NCBI GenBank assembly: GCA_026785865.1
Contig: JAJAZG010000252.1
Coordinates: 1-6,249, forward strand
Direction: 5' to 3'
Length of the DNA stretch: 6,249 nt
DNA from: Pseudanabaena sp. CAN_BIN31
Lineage (GTDB): Bacteria > Cyanobacteriota > Cyanobacteriia > Pseudanabaenales > Pseudanabaenaceae
The position numbers and the translations under genes are program-made. Each line of letters begins with the position of its first letter. The stretch's first letter is position 1. Shown piece after piece: positions 5,028 through 6,249 of this stretch. The notes beneath the pieces were generated by a model. That model saw only the letters and a list, made by a program, of their open reading frames with translations, made no database searches and was not told the DNA's origin.

Positions 5028-6215
5028 ATGCTGGATTTACAGAAACTGATGGGACAGATGCAAGGGATGTCTGAACAATTGCAGAGAGAAGCTCAGCAAT
5101 TGACCGTCAAACTCGATCGCGCTGAAACTATATTTCAGAAAGCAACTGTAAATCAGGTGAAGCACTCTCAAGCAATTACCCAATGGCGCGATCGCCTAAT
5201 TTTTAATTGTGCAGAACCGATTGAACCTTTATCACAAACTCAGGCGATCGCCCCAATTACTACACCGCACATCGTACTCGCCACTGATGGCTCCCAAATT
5301 GCACCTAGCCGCCATGAAATCGCTTATTGCTATCTGATTAATATTGGTAGAGTCGCAATTTACTATAATTCTGGAGTCTATCCACTACTCGATAATATTC
5401 CTGAAGTATTTTATAAAACAGAAGACCTTTATAAAGCGCGACAATGGGGAATCCAGACTGAGCAATGGATGTCGCTTAAGCGTACAGTTGCTGAAAATGT
5501 CGCTCTAGCAAATTTAGCAATCGAAACGCGATCGCAATTCCCTGAACCGCCAATACTCGCCTTTACTGATGGCGCGTTGATTCATTGGGAATTTGATGAT
5601 ATTTCTGCCGAGGCGCGATCGCAACTTTTGCCAGATATTCTCACTGCATGGGACAAACTCAAAGCCCAAAAAATTCCCTTGGCAGGATATATCAGCGCCC
5701 CGCGTGCTGCTGAAGCTACTAATTTTTTGCGTTTGGAATTATGTCCTTTTGAGAAACCTGATTGCAATACTCACTGTTCTGCTAAACCGCTTGATTTGGC
5801 TCCATGCAGTCAACTCCAACCATTGCGCGATGGTGCATTATGGAATCGGTTGCTAAAAGTAGGCGAATGCAGTCCTCTCTGGAAAAGTCAGGCGCGGATT
5901 TTGCAAGAATATGGCGAACATCAGGTTTATTTTTGTTATCTCCATGTCGGCACGGAAATCGCCAGAATCGAGATGCCAGCTTGGACGGCTCTCGATGTGG
6001 AAATGCGATCGCAAGCCTTGCAAATAATTCTCGCGCAAGTCCAGAAAGGCTATGGCTATCCTGTCGCACTTGCGGAAGCTCATAATCAAGCGGTGGTTAC
6101 AAGTAGCGATCGCCGCCGCTTTTTTGCGATTTTGGAGCAGCAAATGGTGAAGTCAGGTTTACGCAATGTGACGACTTCCTACAAAGAGTCCCGCAAGCGC
6201 AGCAGTATCGCCTAA
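5028..6215 (+). CDS. NurA-domain DNA nuclease
   Basis: NurA proteins are metal-dependent 5'-3' exonucleases with endonuclease activity that process DNA ends, in archaea and some bacteria together with the HerA translocase. The 395-residue product shows the family pattern: an N-terminal helical region rich in Gln and charged residues (about 1-56), motif I LATDGSQIAPSRHE (84-97) with D87, a second acidic motif AFTDGAL (178-184) with D181, GYISAPR (220-226), HVGTEIARIEMPAW (306-319), and the C-terminal YPVALAEAHNQAVV (344-357) with H352. Four cysteines (C239, C246, C250, C260) cluster in the middle, suggesting a bound metal. ATG 5028 is chosen because a short AGG lies five bases upstream and the next ATGs would cut the N-terminal helix. 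No herA gene is in the window. Six HIP1 sites lie inside the gene, so it looks native. It is divergent from the defence operon, with no evident functional link. Confidence 0.85.
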   Translation: MLDLQKLMGQMQGMSEQLQREAQQLTVKLDRAETIFQKATVNQVKHSQAITQWRDRLIFNCAEPIEPLSQTQAIAPITTPHIVLATDGSQIAPSRHEIAYCYLINIGRVAIYYNSGVYPLLDNIPEVFYKTEDLYKARQWGIQTEQWMSLKRTVAENVALANLAIETRSQFPEPPILAFTDGALIHWEFDDISAEARSQLLPDILTAWDKLKAQKIPLAGYISAPRAAEATNFLRLELCPFEKPDCNTHCSAKPLDLAPCSQLQPLRDGALWNRLLKVGECSPLWKSQARILQEYGEHQVYFCYLHVGTEIARIEMPAWTALDVEMRSQALQIILAQVQKGYGYPVALAEAHNQAVVTSSDRRRFFAILEQQMVKSGLRNVTTSYKESRKRSSIA

Positions 6216-6249
6216 CCCAAAAATATGTGATGCACGCGCAGCGTGCGCC
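6216..6249. repeat. Partial second copy of the dispersed hairpin repeat, cut by window edge
   Basis: Starting on the base after the nurA stop codon, CCCAAAAA and then TGTGA-T-GCACGCGCAGCGTG follow the left arm and core of the 883-927 hairpin with few changes. GCACGC (6232-6237) pairs with GCGTGC (6241-6246) around a GCA loop. The G-U pair of copy 1 is here G-C. The right arm lies beyond the window. Its position could also make it the 3' end structure of nurA transcripts. Confidence 0.75.

Noticed and set aside
5028..6215. nurA as a third component of the defence operon
   Set aside because: It is on the opposite strand, has normal HIP1 density and base composition unlike the operon, and is a widespread type of DNA-processing gene; adjacency alone does not show a link.

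Overview
The window is cyanobacterial chromosomal DNA. The octamer GCGATCGC (HIP1, a hallmark of many cyanobacterial genomes) occurs 15 times: starts at 339, 566, 662, 1385, 1697, 2644, 4871, 4911, 5006, 5188, 5244, 5528, 5615, 6005 and 6106. The three housekeeping-type genes (uvrB, thrC, nurA-like) read as cyanobacterial proteins. The moderate G+C content and the many palindromic intergenic repeats would fit a filamentous or Pseudanabaena-like lineage, but that is inference; genus cannot be fixed from this window.

Layout. Bases 1-723 (minus strand) hold the first 241 codons of uvrB, which runs off the left edge. Bases 724-1219 are a gene-free spacer between divergent uvrB and thrC, holding four hairpin-forming elements. 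Two look like members of dispersed repeat families: a 45-base near-perfect hairpin whose core recurs at the right edge, and a cloverleaf-like element. Bases 1220-2539 (plus) encode threonine synthase, followed by a strong bidirectional terminator at 2557-2586. Bases 2718-4645 (minus) are a two-gene operon: an ABC-type AAA ATPase, then a TOPRIM/DUF4435 protein, overlapping by ATGA. Bases 4646-5027 are a second spacer with a perfect 17-base palindrome upstream of the operon. Bases 5028-6215 (plus) encode a NurA-domain nuclease. A truncated copy of the hairpin repeat begins directly after its stop codon and continues past the window edge.

The main point of interest is the ATPase-TOPRIM pair. Its architecture and gene order match the PARIS anti-phage system (AriA ATPase, AriB DUF4435 effector). 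In the PARIS model the ATPase senses a phage trigger and releases the TOPRIM nuclease, which then stops phage growth by damaging host tRNA. Here the pair lies in an AT-rich stretch of about 2.2 kb (2652-4870) with no HIP1 sites, between core genes that have them often. This is what a horizontally acquired defence cassette inserted between thrC and nurA would look like. The remaining genes are ordinary: DNA repair (uvrB), threonine biosynthesis (thrC) and DNA end processing (nurA-like).
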